Source: Flammeovirgaceae bacterium UBA2371 (GTDB lineage: Bacteria; Bacteroidota; Bacteroidia; Cytophagales; Cyclobacteriaceae). From it: a DNA stretch of 64,000 bases. A program made the position numbers and the translations under genes. Positions 51,850 to 61,190 of this stretch are shown piece by piece. The notes beneath the pieces were generated by a model. It worked only from the letters and a program-made list of their open reading frames with translations, was not told where the DNA came from and did no database searches. Each line of letters begins with the position of its first letter. The stretch's first letter is position 1. The stretch lies in NCBI GenBank assembly GCA_002345965.1, contig DDTF01000064.1, positions 14,039 to 78,038 of the forward strand. Direction: 5' to 3'.

Positions 51850-54243
51850 CTGAAGTATTTCATATTCATTTTGCTGATCATTCAATCTAACTTTCTGCTT
51901 AACGCCCAAACATTTAAAATAGAAGGAAAGGTAGTTGATGACGAAACACAAAATCCTCTCGAATTCGCCAATGCGAGTCTTCTGAATGCCTCAGACAGTG
52001 CGCTGTTGGGCGGCAGCACCACAGACGCTGCTGGAAAATTTGAAATTCAAACCAAGCCAGGCAAGTACATTGTTAAAGTTCAATTTATTTCTTTCAATCC
52101 CCGGTTTTTTAACGTGACCCTTTCACAGGAAAATCCGATAGCAAAACTTGGAACCATTACACTCTATCCAGACATCGCTTTGTTAACAGAAATTGTTGTC
52201 TCCGGTCAAAAGAGCCAAATGCAACTGGAGCTGGACAAGCGCGTTTTCAATGTGTCCGCAGATCTTAGCAATGTGGCTTCCAACGCTTCCGAAATCCTAG
52301 ACAACCTTCCCTCTATCGCAGTAGATGTCGATGGCAACGTAAGCCTTCGTGGAAGTTCCAATGTACGCATACTAGTGAACGGCAAGCCATCAGGATTGGT
52401 AGGCATCAGCAGCCCTGATGCACTCAGACAATTGCAGGGAGATTTAATTGAACGCATAGAAGTTGTCACCAATCCGTCTGCACGTTATGATGCAGAAGGA
52501 TCAGCAGGTATTATCAATATTATTTTGAAGAAAGACCAGGAGCGCGGACTGCACGGTTCTTTTACTGCCAACGCAGGTTTTCCTCTCAACTACGGATTTT
52601 CTGGAAATGTCAATTACCGCAGCGGAAAATTTAATCTATTTGGAAGCTATGGTATCAATTACAGGGAAAATCCGGGAGGAGGTTTTACCGATCGCATTTC
52701 CCGGGATACCCTCTTTACCTATATCGACAATGATCGGCTGCGAAGTGGCACTTCTCACAATATCCGTTTTGGTACAGATTTTTATATCAATAACAAAAAC
52801 ATCATCACTGCCTCTACCATGGCACGGCTGTCAGATGAATTGAATACCACCAACATTACCTATTTCGACAGAACAGAGCAGCGCGGACTGTTTAACAATA
52901 CTTTGAGAAGAGATCTTCAGGACGGACAAGACAATAATACAGAATACGAGTTGAGTTACAGACGCATGATGAATGGAGATGGCCATGAGCTGACTGCCCA
53001 ATTGCAGTACAGAAGCAATACCGAAACAGAAAAATCAACCATCGATTCGGCCAACCTGCTCCTGTCCACTCCCCTGGAACTTTATCAGCGGGCTGCCAAC
53101 GAAGAAGGAGATCAGAACACATTAATACAGGTAGATTATGTTTATCCATTTGATGATGGTAAAAAATTGGAAGCTGGTTATCGGGGCACATTAAGAACAA
53201 TCAAGAGTGAATACCTGGTTGAACAATCTGATGCATTGGGCAATTTCTTCCCCTTGGTCAATTTCTCCAATCAATTCGAATACAATGAAGACGTTCACGC
53301 CTTGTATTCCATTTATGAGAATAAAATGGAGCAATGGGGTTATCAAATTGGCCTTCGTCTCGAGCAAACCAATATCAAAACCTTTCAGCGAGAAACGGAT
53401 CAAACCAACACAAAAGATTACCTCAATGCATTTCCCAGTGCATTTCTCTCCTACAATATGACGGTTGACAAAACATTGCAGGCGAGTTACAGCAGGCGAC
53501 TGTCTCGTCCGCGATTCTGGTACCTCAATCCTTTTTCATCGTTCAGTGATCCGCGCAATATCCGCATGGGTAACACCGACCTCAATCCGGAATACACCGA
53601 CTCCTACGAAGTGGGCCTGTTGAATAACCTTAAGAAGTCGTCCGTTTACCTTGGAGGTTATTTCCGTTATACCACAGGGGTGATTGATCGAGTCCAAACT
53701 TCCGAAGATGGCATCAACACCGTCTCTGTGCCCAGAAACATTGGTGTTGAAAATGCCTACGGCATCGAAGCCAACTTCAGCTCCGATCCATTGAAGTGGC
53801 TTAACCTAAATGGCAATGCCAATTTTTACAGGGCCATCACCGAAGGACAATTCAATGACATTGTTCTTGACCGAGATACCTATACGGCACGATTCCGGTT
53901 GAGCAGTAAATTTAATTTGGGAAGAATAGACCTGCAATTAAGCGGCAACTACAGGGCTCCGGAAATGCAGACCCAGGGCAGAAGAAAAAGCGAGTACCGA
54001 ATGGATCTGGGTGCCAACATGGATGTATTGGATGGCAAAGGAACCATCAATCTCTCTGCAAGAGATGTGTTTAATACCCGAAAATACAGAGGCACAACCA
54101 CCACCGAAAGTTTTACTGAAAACTCAGAATTTCAATGGCGCTCCCGTCAGGTGCGGCTTTCCTTTACCTATCGCCTGAATCAAAAAAAGAAAAGAAGTGG
54201 AGGCGACCGTGAAGAATACGATGGTGACGAGGCAGAGTTCTAG
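51850..54243 (+). CDS. TonB-dependent outer-membrane receptor, OMP_b-brl family
   Basis: A 797-residue receptor. A CarboxypepD_reg-like domain (about 30-105: KIEGKVVDDETQNPLEFANASLL) is followed by the plug (about 120-225: DLSNVASNASEILDNLPSIAVDVDGNVSLRGSSNVRILVNGKP, IERIEVVTNPSARYDAEGSAGIINIILKK) and a full-length beta-barrel to 797 (SRRLSRPRFWYLNPF, RDVFNTRKYRG, ending RQVRLSFTYRLNQKK). Unlike the SusC-type plug pair at 14-20 kb, this one has its barrel. The frame has no ATG/GTG at its 5' end. CTG at 51850 gives a proper signal peptide (MKYFIFILLIIQSNFLLNAQ), whereas TTG at 51871 would cut off its basic start. A TAAATTTG box lies at 51796-51803. Confidence 0.88.
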   Translation: MKYFIFILLIIQSNFLLNAQTFKIEGKVVDDETQNPLEFANASLLNASDSALLGGSTTDAAGKFEIQTKPGKYIVKVQFISFNPRFFNVTLSQENPIAKLGTITLYPDIALLTEIVVSGQKSQMQLELDKRVFNVSADLSNVASNASEILDNLPSIAVDVDGNVSLRGSSNVRILVNGKPSGLVGISSPDALRQLQGDLIERIEVVTNPSARYDAEGSAGIINIILKKDQERGLHGSFTANAGFPLNYGFSGNVNYRSGKFNLFGSYGINYRENPGGGFTDRISRDTLFTYIDNDRLRSGTSHNIRFGTDFYINNKNIITASTMARLSDELNTTNITYFDRTEQRGLFNNTLRRDLQDGQDNNTEYELSYRRMMNGDGHELTAQLQYRSNTETEKSTIDSANLLLSTPLELYQRAANEEGDQNTLIQVDYVYPFDDGKKLEAGYRGTLRTIKSEYLVEQSDALGNFFPLVNFSNQFEYNEDVHALYSIYENKMEQWGYQIGLRLEQTNIKTFQRETDQTNTKDYLNAFPSAFLSYNMTVDKTLQASYSRRLSRPRFWYLNPFSSFSDPRNIRMGNTDLNPEYTDSYEVGLLNNLKKSSVYLGGYFRYTTGVIDRVQTSEDGINTVSVPRNIGVENAYGIEANFSSDPLKWLNLNGNANFYRAITEGQFNDIVLDRDTYTARFRLSSKFNLGRIDLQLSGNYRAPEMQTQGRRKSEYRMDLGANMDVLDGKGTINLSARDVFNTRKYRGTTTTESFTENSEFQWRSRQVRLSFTYRLNQKKKRSGGDREEYDGDEAEF

Positions 54244-54329
54244 CAGGCACAGGAAAGTATTTTCAGCTTCAAGCACCTTTCAAGTTTATTTCAAATAATT
54301 TATCTTGGCGCGGATAAAAAATACTTTTC

Positions 54330-55490
54330 ATGGTTAAGAAAATTCGCAACGTAATCATCACGCTGATCCTGGTTGCCCTTGCCATCTTTTTTATTTTCGT
54401 TCCCACTTCCATAGACAAGTCGATGAACAAAGTGACTTCCGTCTATGATGGTGGCAACCTCGCCCTTTACAATACACTACCCTTTGTCGCAGACCTCCAT
54501 TGCGATATGTTGTTGTGGGACCGCGATTTTTTTAAAGAACACCACTATGGTCACGTTGATTTGCCCAGGATGAAAAAAGCCAACATGGCATTTCAGGTAT
54601 TCACTGTCGTAAGCAAAACACCCCGAGGAATCAACATTGAGCAAAACGATGATGATACGGATCAAATTGCACTACTAAGCTTTGCTCAACTGAGACCACC
54701 CACCAGTTGGTTCAGCATCAAATCAAGAGCATTGCACCAATGCCGGCAGCTGCATCAATTTGCAGAAGCCTCCAACGGAGACTTCAGGGTGATCACTTCA
54801 CAAAATGAACTCCGTCAATTTATCTCCGACCGCAAAGAGAATTTTATCCTGTCAGCCGGAATGCTCGGCCTGGAAGGGGCGCATTGCCTGGAAGGCGATA
54901 TCAATAACCTTCAAACATTTTATGATGCAGGCGTACGGTACATCGGATTGGCTCATTTCTTTGACAATGAATGGGCGGGTTCGGCACACGGTATGAAAAA
55001 AGGAGGACTTACCGACCTTGGTAAAAAACTGGTGACCAAGATGGAAGAAATGAACATAATCATCGACCTGGCCCACAGCTCTCCTCAAACCATAGACGAA
55101 GTTTTTGCGCTTACCTCCAAACCTGTCATCATTTCGCATACGGGCGTAAAGGGCATGTGCGACAACCAACGAAACCTGTCTGACAAACACCTGGAGGAGA
55201 TCGGTAGACGAAAGGGTTTGGTAGGCATTGGTTTATGGAGTACTGCCGTGTGTGGCTCCGATGCAACTGCCACCGCAAAAAGTATTCGCTATGTAGCCGA
55301 TAAAATTGGTGTCGACAAGGTGGCGCTTGGCAGCGACTTTGATGGTGCGCTCACCACCCACTTCGATGTTACAGGACTGACTTTGATTATGGAAGCCCTG
55401 ATAGCAGAAGGTTTTAGCGTGGACGAAACGGAATTGATAATGGGTGGAAATGTGAGGAACTTCCTGTTAAAGAATTTACCCGTTAACTAA
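54330..55490 (+). CDS. Membrane-anchored dipeptidase (M19, renal dipeptidase family)
   Basis: A 386-residue zinc dipeptidase. One N-terminal helix (about 8-25) anchors it. The metal ligands follow the M19 pattern: H-x-D in ADLHCDMLLWD, the bridging Glu in GLEGAHCLEGD, His in IIDLAHSSPQTIDE, His in VIISHTGVKG, and Asp in ALGSDFDGAL. It would cleave dipeptides in the periplasm or at the surface. The ATG at 54330 is the first in frame and gives the anchor. Gene neighbours give no functional hint. Confidence 0.92.
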   Translation: MVKKIRNVIITLILVALAIFFIFVPTSIDKSMNKVTSVYDGGNLALYNTLPFVADLHCDMLLWDRDFFKEHHYGHVDLPRMKKANMAFQVFTVVSKTPRGINIEQNDDDTDQIALLSFAQLRPPTSWFSIKSRALHQCRQLHQFAEASNGDFRVITSQNELRQFISDRKENFILSAGMLGLEGAHCLEGDINNLQTFYDAGVRYIGLAHFFDNEWAGSAHGMKKGGLTDLGKKLVTKMEEMNIIIDLAHSSPQTIDEVFALTSKPVIISHTGVKGMCDNQRNLSDKHLEEIGRRKGLVGIGLWSTAVCGSDATATAKSIRYVADKIGVDKVALGSDFDGALTTHFDVTGLTLIMEALIAEGFSVDETELIMGGNVRNFLLKNLPVN

Positions 55491-55497
55491 GTTTTCA

Positions 55498-56520
55498 TTA
55501 TTCCGTACATGCTGAAGCCTGATAACAATACTGCTCACCATTTAAAGGAATTTTTCCTGTCTTGTCCAAAATACCCTCCAGCCTGAGATTGGCCATTGAA
55601 GGGCCGTCCTCATCAAAAGATACCACGGTGATGTGATCGAAGGCATTTGCATCTTTTGCATTCTGAGCTCCACCCGTTGTGCCCAGGGTAATATAATCAT
55701 GCCCATTTTTTTCTGTGTGTGAATAGCTGTGCACGTGACCATTAATGACCGTATAGTTGCGTGCCCCCAGCGCTGCTTCTATGCGCGATAGATTTCCCTC
55801 TCCTTGTCGCTGCCATACGGGTTTATGCATCAGTACAAAGGTCCATCTAACATCAGGATGATCTGCTATCACTTTCTCAAAGTACGCATTTTGCTCTTCC
55901 TCCAACTTGCCGGTTTTACGCTCCTCCATTTTGTAATACTCGGTCAATTCAAAATTTTCAGGGTGATCGCCATCCAACACCGCAATGGCTTCTGTCCTTG
56001 CTTCATGTATCTTTTGTCTGAATTCGTCCGTGTAATCTTCTGTGTCAAGAACCAGAAAGAGCACTTGTTCATAAATAAAATAATAATATCGTCTACCGTA
56101 GCGCTCTTCCCAAAAATTACGCATCACCGGACTCGTGAGATCGTGGTTGCCACCTACGTGAAATATTGGCGCCTTTGCCTTAGCTGCACGTTGATCAAAA
56201 CTGTCATACTGTTGTTGTAATTCCTGAATCTCGTCCGTTTCTCCATTCACCAAATCACCAACACTGAGAATAAACTGTGGCCGTAACAGGTTCAGCTGTT
56301 CGATGGCTACCTCAAATATCCCTTCCCGCTCTCCTCCATTGAGGTCTGAGACAATAGCAAACGTAAATTGATCCTCATTGCCGGCTTTAGGTTCGTACGA
56401 CCAGGGTGTTTTTCCACTGTCAAGTTCACTAACAAAATGTTTTCGCGATTCGCTGGTGGGGTTGCAGCTGAATAATAGAATTACTGTAACCAATAAATAG
56501 AGCTTAGACGTGTTAATCAT
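55498..56520 (-). CDS. Metallophosphoesterase lipoprotein
   Basis: A 340-residue protein with a lipoprotein signal (MINTSKLYLLVTVILLFSC). Calcineurin-like phosphoesterase motifs follow: IVSDLNGG, SVGDLVNG, VGGNHDLT, LMHKPVW and NGHVHSYSH. The first motif usually reads D-x-H; here it is D-x-N (DLN), so one metal ligand is replaced. The others are intact, so activity remains plausible. Substrate unknown; likely outer-membrane or periplasmic. It is convergent with the dipeptidase gene, seven bases apart. Confidence 0.9.
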   Translation of the reverse strand: MINTSKLYLLVTVILLFSCNPTSESRKHFVSELDSGKTPWSYEPKAGNEDQFTFAIVSDLNGGEREGIFEVAIEQLNLLRPQFILSVGDLVNGETDEIQELQQQYDSFDQRAAKAKAPIFHVGGNHDLTSPVMRNFWEERYGRRYYYFIYEQVLFLVLDTEDYTDEFRQKIHEARTEAIAVLDGDHPENFELTEYYKMEERKTGKLEEEQNAYFEKVIADHPDVRWTFVLMHKPVWQRQGEGNLSRIEAALGARNYTVINGHVHSYSHTEKNGHDYITLGTTGGAQNAKDANAFDHITVVSFDEDGPSMANLRLEGILDKTGKIPLNGEQYCYQASACTE

Positions 56521-56646
56521 AGTTGAAAATTAAAAAAAGAAAAGTAAGCATTTTTTGACTAGGCCATCGGACACAAAATTATTATTCCGTTTTTTTCTAT
56601 CCATTGAATGCACTTGATTATTTTCGTCAAATAGCCAATACCGTTT

Positions 56647-57210
56647 ATGACGTCCATCGACCTGAATCCATTGCGCCTCGAGCTCTCCGTAAAAGCCAAA
56701 AATGGTATAGATTTTATTTTTGCTGCCACGATAGTATGGGCCATCATTGGTTTTGTATGGACCCTACCCTATACCGCCTACAACAAATCTATTCTGACAT
56801 TCATTGTGGGGGGCATCATGTTGCCGATGGCTTTGTTGTTTTCAAAACTTTTTAAAACGATTTGGAAAATCGAAACCAATCCGCTTCAACCCCTGGGTCT
56901 GTGGCTCAACTTCGCTCAACTTTTCTATTTCCCCTTTTTGATATTCGTATTGATCAAGTCGCCTGATCATTTTGTAATGACGTACGTCATCATCACAGGT
57001 GCTCATTTTTTTCCTTATGCCTGGTTTTACAATATTATACATTATGCTGTTGCTGCAGGCTTGATTAGCATTGGAGGCCTGTTGCTAGGTATTTTTCTCC
57101 CTGCAGAAGAAATGTATATCATTCCATTCTCATTAAGTGCCGTATTATTTGTCTTGTTCCTGCTGCTTTATCTCAATTATAAAAAAAGATCTCTGATTAA
57201 AACGAATTAA
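56647..57210 (+). CDS. DUF7010-like membrane protein
   Basis: A 187-residue protein with a soluble start (MTSIDLNPLRLELSVKAKNG) and six hydrophobic segments from residue 22. The phrases FIFAATIVWAIIGFVWTLP, LPMALLFSKLF and ITGAHFFPYAWFYN resemble the DUF7010 family of small membrane proteins as I remember it. Function unknown. It is convergent with the GlxA-type regulator gene, eight bases apart. Confidence 0.7.
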   Translation: MTSIDLNPLRLELSVKAKNGIDFIFAATIVWAIIGFVWTLPYTAYNKSILTFIVGGIMLPMALLFSKLFKTIWKIETNPLQPLGLWLNFAQLFYFPFLIFVLIKSPDHFVMTYVIITGAHFFPYAWFYNIIHYAVAAGLISIGGLLLGIFLPAEEMYIIPFSLSAVLFVLFLLLYLNYKKRSLIKTN

Positions 57211-57218
57211 TCAATTCC

Positions 57219-58193
57219 TTAGGAGGTAGCAGCCATTTTGTTGTACTTGTTTCGGTAGACCACCGGTGTGAGGCCCGTGATTTTCTTAAATAGGGTTCTG
57301 AATGCTTTTGTATCTGTATAACCAACATTGTACATCACTTCATTGATGTTCTTTCGGCTGCTTTCAAAGCTTCGCTTGGCAGCTTCCACTTTGATGCGCT
57401 GAATGTATTCCAATACCGAGTTGTTGGTGGCCAATTTAAATCTCCTTTCAAAAGTTCTGCGTCCCACGCCAAACTTTTCAGCCAACTCATCTACACTGAT
57501 ACGATCTTCCACTTTACTTTCTATGTAGTCCTGAGCGCGCTTTACAATATCGTCATGGTGTTGCTTTTGTCCTTTGAACATGGCAAAAGCTGACTGACTG
57601 TATCTGTCTATATCGATGGCAAAATACTTGGACGCCAGCACAGCCGTGTGCCTGTCGGTATATTTTTCTACCAGATGAAGCAGCAGGTTCCAGTAAGAAT
57701 TGGCACCTCCACTGGAATAAATTCCTTGCTCCTCCGTAACAATACTGCCATCCACTACCGTCACTTCAGGAAACATAGCGCTGAATTCATTGGTAAAACC
57801 CCAATGCGTAGAACATTTTTTCCCATTGAGCATTCCTGTTGAAGCCAGTAAAAATGCACCCACACACAAAGAAGCAACCTCTGCCCCATTTTCATACTGC
57901 TCCACTATCCAGGGTAAGAGTTTTTCATTGGCTTTAATGGCACCTGGCATGTCACCAAATAAAGCAGGCACAATTACCAAATCCGTTCTCTTTACTTCCT
58001 CCAGCAACTTATCCGGTTGAATGATAAACTGATTCAATTTGATTTGCCTTTTGGCGCCTACTAACTTAACGTCAAACAATGGCTTCTTACCAGAAACGGT
58101 AAGGAACTGGTTAACTGCGGAAAACAAATATTGAGGATCTGCAATGGCCTGCGATACGGAAGATTCAGGAACAAGAATACTGACTGATTTCAT
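57219..58193 (-). CDS. GlxA-family AraC-type transcriptional regulator
   Basis: A 324-residue regulator. The N-terminal DJ-1/PfpI-like domain (about 1-190) has the nucleophile-elbow cysteine in VASLCVGAFLLASTGMLNGKK and STHWGFTNEF. The C-terminal AraC/XylS DNA-binding domain (about 220-320) has two helix-turn-helix motifs (SVDELAEKFGVGRRTFERRFKLATN and NINEVMYNVGYTDTKAFRTLFKKITGLTP). Genes of this family often regulate small-molecule or nitrogen metabolism. It is transcribed away from a cluster of small proteins. The start could be the ATG one codon earlier. Confidence 0.92.
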   Translation of the reverse strand: MKSVSILVPESSVSQAIADPQYLFSAVNQFLTVSGKKPLFDVKLVGAKRQIKLNQFIIQPDKLLEEVKRTDLVIVPALFGDMPGAIKANEKLLPWIVEQYENGAEVASLCVGAFLLASTGMLNGKKCSTHWGFTNEFSAMFPEVTVVDGSIVTEEQGIYSSGGANSYWNLLLHLVEKYTDRHTAVLASKYFAIDIDRYSQSAFAMFKGQKQHHDDIVKRAQDYIESKVEDRISVDELAEKFGVGRRTFERRFKLATNNSVLEYIQRIKVEAAKRSFESSRKNINEVMYNVGYTDTKAFRTLFKKITGLTPVVYRNKYNKMAATS

Positions 58194-58215
58194 CATAGCT
58201 AAGTTATTCCTTGAT

Positions 58216-58243
58216 CAAATATAATAAAATAGCTTGTCGCAAA
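58216..58243 (-). promoter_or_regulatory. Candidate Bacteroidota promoter of the GlxA-type regulator
   Basis: On the minus strand TTTG (58243-58240) is followed after 16 bases by TATATTTG (58223-58216), close to the -33 TTTG and -7 TAnnTTTG arrangement. The box ends about 20 bases before the start codon. Confidence 0.5.
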
Positions 58244-58320
58244 TAGCCCTTCAATTGTCGTTTTTGTACAGCCGCAAATACAGGCTATACTGCTATGTTT
58301 GTATTGCAAATGCATATTCA

Positions 58321-58734
58321 ATGGAAGTTTACACACTCAAAAAGGACATTCATGTTTATTGTATAACTGCCAGCAGCTTTCCTGATGGGATCAAACCGGC
58401 TTTTGATAAATTGCATGAAATAGCCCCAATTGCTGAAAACAGAACTTACTATGGTATCTCATCTCCTGAAAGAGGGAAAATAAAATACCGCGCAGCTGCC
58501 AACGAAATCTATGATGGGGAATTAAATGCACGTGGCATGCAAGCGCACGTCATTAAAAAGGGAAAATATTTACTCATAGAGATCAAGGATTTTATGAATA
58601 ACCTTCCAGGCATTGAGAAAGCGTTCAAACAACTTACCAATGACAAGCGCATTGACCCCCATGGAGAATGTGTGGAATGGTACAAAGACAACAAGACATG
58701 TCGATGCATGGTCAGAATGAAAACAGCCCTTTAA
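58321..58734 (+). CDS. GyrI-like / effector-binding domain protein
   Basis: A 137-residue soluble protein starting MEVYTLKKDIHVYCITASSFPDG. The layout ENRTYYGISSPERGKIKYRAAANEIYDGE, then KKGKYLLIEIKDFMNNLPGIEKAFKQL and a C-terminal EWYKDNKTCRCMVRMK, fits the GyrI-like small-molecule-binding fold. No DNA-binding domain is attached. The start at 58321 was chosen; an upstream frame start adds a poor leader. A TATGTTTG box at 58294-58301 may be its -7 element. It lies 24 bases upstream of the SRPBCC gene. Confidence 0.72.
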   Translation: MEVYTLKKDIHVYCITASSFPDGIKPAFDKLHEIAPIAENRTYYGISSPERGKIKYRAAANEIYDGELNARGMQAHVIKKGKYLLIEIKDFMNNLPGIEKAFKQLTNDKRIDPHGECVEWYKDNKTCRCMVRMKTAL

Positions 58735-58758
58735 CATCATATTAATACTATCAATTAC

Positions 58759-59187
58759 ATGGAAAATAAAAAACCTATCAGCATTACGATTGAAGCCACA
58801 ATCGATGCGCCCGTGGAAAAAGTATGGCAATTTTGGAACGACCCTCAGCACATTACGCAATGGAACGCTGCTTCTGACGATTGGCATTGTCCACACTCAA
58901 CCGTTGAACTCAAAGTGGGAGGCAAATTCTCCAGCACCATGGCAGCCAAAGATGGGAGCATGAGTTTTGACTTTGGAGGTATTTACACCGCAATTGAAAA
59001 ACATCAGCTCATAGAACAAAAGCTGGAAGATGAAAGAAAGGTGAAGATTCAGTTCTTATCACAAAATGGTAAAACCAAGGTGATAGAGACATTTGACGCT
59101 GAAGGTGAAAACACCATAGAAATGCAAAAGAACGGATGGCAAGCCATTCTTGACAATTTCAGAAGACACGTTGAAAAAAATAAATAG
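58759..59187 (+). CDS. SRPBCC (AHSA1-like) family protein
   Basis: A 142-residue protein of the START/Bet v 1-like fold. The signature IDAPVEKVWQFWNDPQHITQWNAASDDWHCP is followed by LKVGGKFSSTMAAKDGSMSFDFGGIYTAI and a C-terminal helix (GWQAILDNFRRHVEKNK). Members bind hydrophobic ligands or assist chaperones. The stop is followed within one base by the VOC gene start, so these are co-transcribed and probably co-translated. Confidence 0.92.
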   Translation: MENKKPISITIEATIDAPVEKVWQFWNDPQHITQWNAASDDWHCPHSTVELKVGGKFSSTMAAKDGSMSFDFGGIYTAIEKHQLIEQKLEDERKVKIQFLSQNGKTKVIETFDAEGENTIEMQKNGWQAILDNFRRHVEKNK

Positions 59188-59188
59188 T

Positions 59189-59626
59189 ATGAAAAACACT
59201 ATCTACCCCTGTCTCTGGTTTGACAATCAGGCGTTGGAAGCAGCCAAATTTTATTGCGGCATTTTCAAGAACTCCAAAATCACCACCAACACACCTATGG
59301 TGGTTCATTTTGAAGTCAATGGTTACAAGCTGATGGGGCTAAATGGAGGGCCACAGTTTAAATTCAATGAAGCGATCTCATTGGTGATTGATTGCAAAGA
59401 CCAGGACGAGGTCGACTACTATTGGAATCACTTGACCGCAATGGGTGGAAGCGAGTCCATGTGCGGTTGGCTCAAAGACAAGTACGGTGTATCGTGGCAA
59501 ATTGTGCCTACAGCACTTTCCCAATTAATGAGTGGCGATCAAGATAAAGCAAAACAGGTAATGAATGCTTTGCTAAAAATGAAAAAGCTGGACATCGCCC
59601 AATTGGAAGCGGCCTATAACCAATGA
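59189..59626 (+). CDS. VOC family protein (PhnB/3-demethylubiquinone methyltransferase-like)
   Basis: A 145-residue protein. It opens with TIYPCLWFDNQALEAAKFYCGIFKNSKI and contains MVVHFEVNGYKLMGLNGGPQFKFNEAISLVI and CGWLKDKYGVSWQIVP, the PhnB-type vicinal-oxygen-chelate fold. Members act in metal-dependent small-molecule chemistry; the substrate is not clear here. ATG at 59189 overlaps the upstream gene region only by adjacency. A longer in-frame start at 59150 lies inside the SRPBCC gene and is rejected. Confidence 0.9.
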   Translation: MKNTIYPCLWFDNQALEAAKFYCGIFKNSKITTNTPMVVHFEVNGYKLMGLNGGPQFKFNEAISLVIDCKDQDEVDYYWNHLTAMGGSESMCGWLKDKYGVSWQIVPTALSQLMSGDQDKAKQVMNALLKMKKLDIAQLEAAYNQ

Positions 59627-59801
59627 CGTCTCATCCCTATTCACACCTTCAGTGGTAACTGCTGAATCGCCTATGGCGGAGTATATTGAAACAGTGGCAG
59701 CAACTGACTGACAAACATCAATTTTGCGCTGAGCAGGAGTGACCATTGTCATTGTTTGCACAATACGATATCCGCATATTGAATAAAATCAAATATTTAC
59801 T

Positions 59802-60200
59802 ATGAAAACAGGTGTGTGGATCGATTTAAAAAAGGCAGTGATCGTAACTCTTCAAGACGACAAAAAAGAAGTCAGAACCATTTTGTCTGACATTGAACCC
59901 AAAGAAAGAATTCCCGGAGAGACCAAAAATTTTGTGCGGTTTGGCAATCAGTTTTCTAACCTTGAAAAACAAAAAGAAAACAAGCTTAACAATCAGACGA
60001 AAGAATACCTGAAGCGAGTTAATGAAGAACTCAAGCAAACCGATGCGTTGGTGATCTTTGGACCTGCGGGCATGAAAACTGAATTGGAGAAATTGATTCT
60101 GAAAGACAAAAAGATGAGCAGCAAACTGAAGGGTATAAAAACAGCCGACAGTATGACCGACAATCAAGTGGCTGCGTGGGTTGAAAAATTCTACAAATAA
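59802..60200 (+). CDS. Small soluble protein, eRF1/Dom34 domain-3-like
   Basis: A 132-residue protein that opens MKTGVWIDLKKAVIVTLQDDKK. The central helix-rich part (KEYLKRVNEELKQTDALVIFGPAGMKTELEKLIL) is followed by the end KTADSMTDNQVAAWVEKFYK. The order of strands and helices and the FGPAGMKTELE motif recall small bacterial proteins related to eRF1 domain 3 (sometimes called translational machinery or host-attachment-like proteins). This assignment is tentative. The 175 bases upstream hold no gene. Confidence 0.6.
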   Translation: MKTGVWIDLKKAVIVTLQDDKKEVRTILSDIEPKERIPGETKNFVRFGNQFSNLEKQKENKLNNQTKEYLKRVNEELKQTDALVIFGPAGMKTELEKLILKDKKMSSKLKGIKTADSMTDNQVAAWVEKFYK

Positions 60201-60303
60201 ATTGGCAGCGACTATCCCTCTTGCTTAGCGCCAGGCTATGTATTTTGGCGATAATCCCCATTGATATCATTAATTCGATTAATTTGTTCTAAATTATCGG
60301 GAT

Positions 60304-61134
60304 ATGTTCAATTATTTTAAGCAATCACTGGCAAGAAAAAAGGCCAGAAGAGTTACACAGGAATATCCGCCCATAGTGAGTAAAGTGGTGCTGGAAAAGG
60401 ACGGAGCAATTGATTTTGCCAACTGGTCCAACCCGCTGGTGCCTCCATTCGAACTTACCCAGGCCGGTGTAGATTTCTTCCGACAGTTTATCCAAGAGGG
60501 TGACCTGGCCATCGACATTGGCGCCAATATAGGCGACACCACAGTACCTATGGCTTTGGCTGCTGGCCCATCCGGATTGACATTGGGCTTTGACCCGAAT
60601 CCCTATGTCTTCAAAATATTGGAAGCCAATGCGGCTTTGAACAAAGATAAAACCAACATCTCACCGCAACCTTATGCCATTTCAAAAGATGAAGACGAAT
60701 TCTATTTCGTCTCCTCGGAAGCTTCGTTTGGCAATGGCGGCATATCTCCTACCAAAGAAAGCATTCACGGTAAATTTGTGTATCCACATAAAATAAAGGG
60801 AGTTGACCTGAATAATTTCCTGAAACGCGAGTGTGCCCATAAAATCGATCGCCTTGCTTTTATTAAAATCGATACAGAGGGTTACGACAAGGAAATCATC
60901 AAGTCCATCCGTGGGTTGATACAGCAATACAAACCTGTAATTGTTGCTGAAAGTTTTGGCGCCAGCTCAGATGAAGCAAAAATGGAATTGTTTGAAGTGA
61001 TCCATCGGGATGGGTATCGTATTTTTTATTTTGAATCGTTTGACATCAACACACCGGTACAGGCATTGGAGAAAAAAGAAGACATGACCCGCTGGAAAGA
61101 CACCATGAACATTTACGCTACACCCATAAAATAG
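60304..61134 (+). CDS. FkbM family methyltransferase
   Basis: A 276-residue SAM-dependent methyltransferase. Motif I is AIDIGANIGDTTVPMAL (about residues 63-79), followed by GFDPNPYVFKILEANAALN and the later LAFIKIDTEGYDKEIIKSI region typical of FkbM proteins. These often methylate sugars or other hydroxyl groups, but the substrate here is unknown. Solo gene in this context. Confidence 0.9.
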   Translation: MFNYFKQSLARKKARRVTQEYPPIVSKVVLEKDGAIDFANWSNPLVPPFELTQAGVDFFRQFIQEGDLAIDIGANIGDTTVPMALAAGPSGLTLGFDPNPYVFKILEANAALNKDKTNISPQPYAISKDEDEFYFVSSEASFGNGGISPTKESIHGKFVYPHKIKGVDLNNFLKRECAHKIDRLAFIKIDTEGYDKEIIKSIRGLIQQYKPVIVAESFGASSDEAKMELFEVIHRDGYRIFYFESFDINTPVQALEKKEDMTRWKDTMNIYATPIK

Positions 61135-61190
61135 CAAACCGATCAGCCGTCTGTGCAAGTTGACGGATTGGATAGCATAAGTTCCCGGCC

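Noticed and set aside
59627..59801. Possible gene fragment on the minus strand between the VOC and eRF1-like genes
   Set aside because: The frame runs into the VOC gene on the opposite strand, has no start context and matches no family; the stretch is treated as non-coding.
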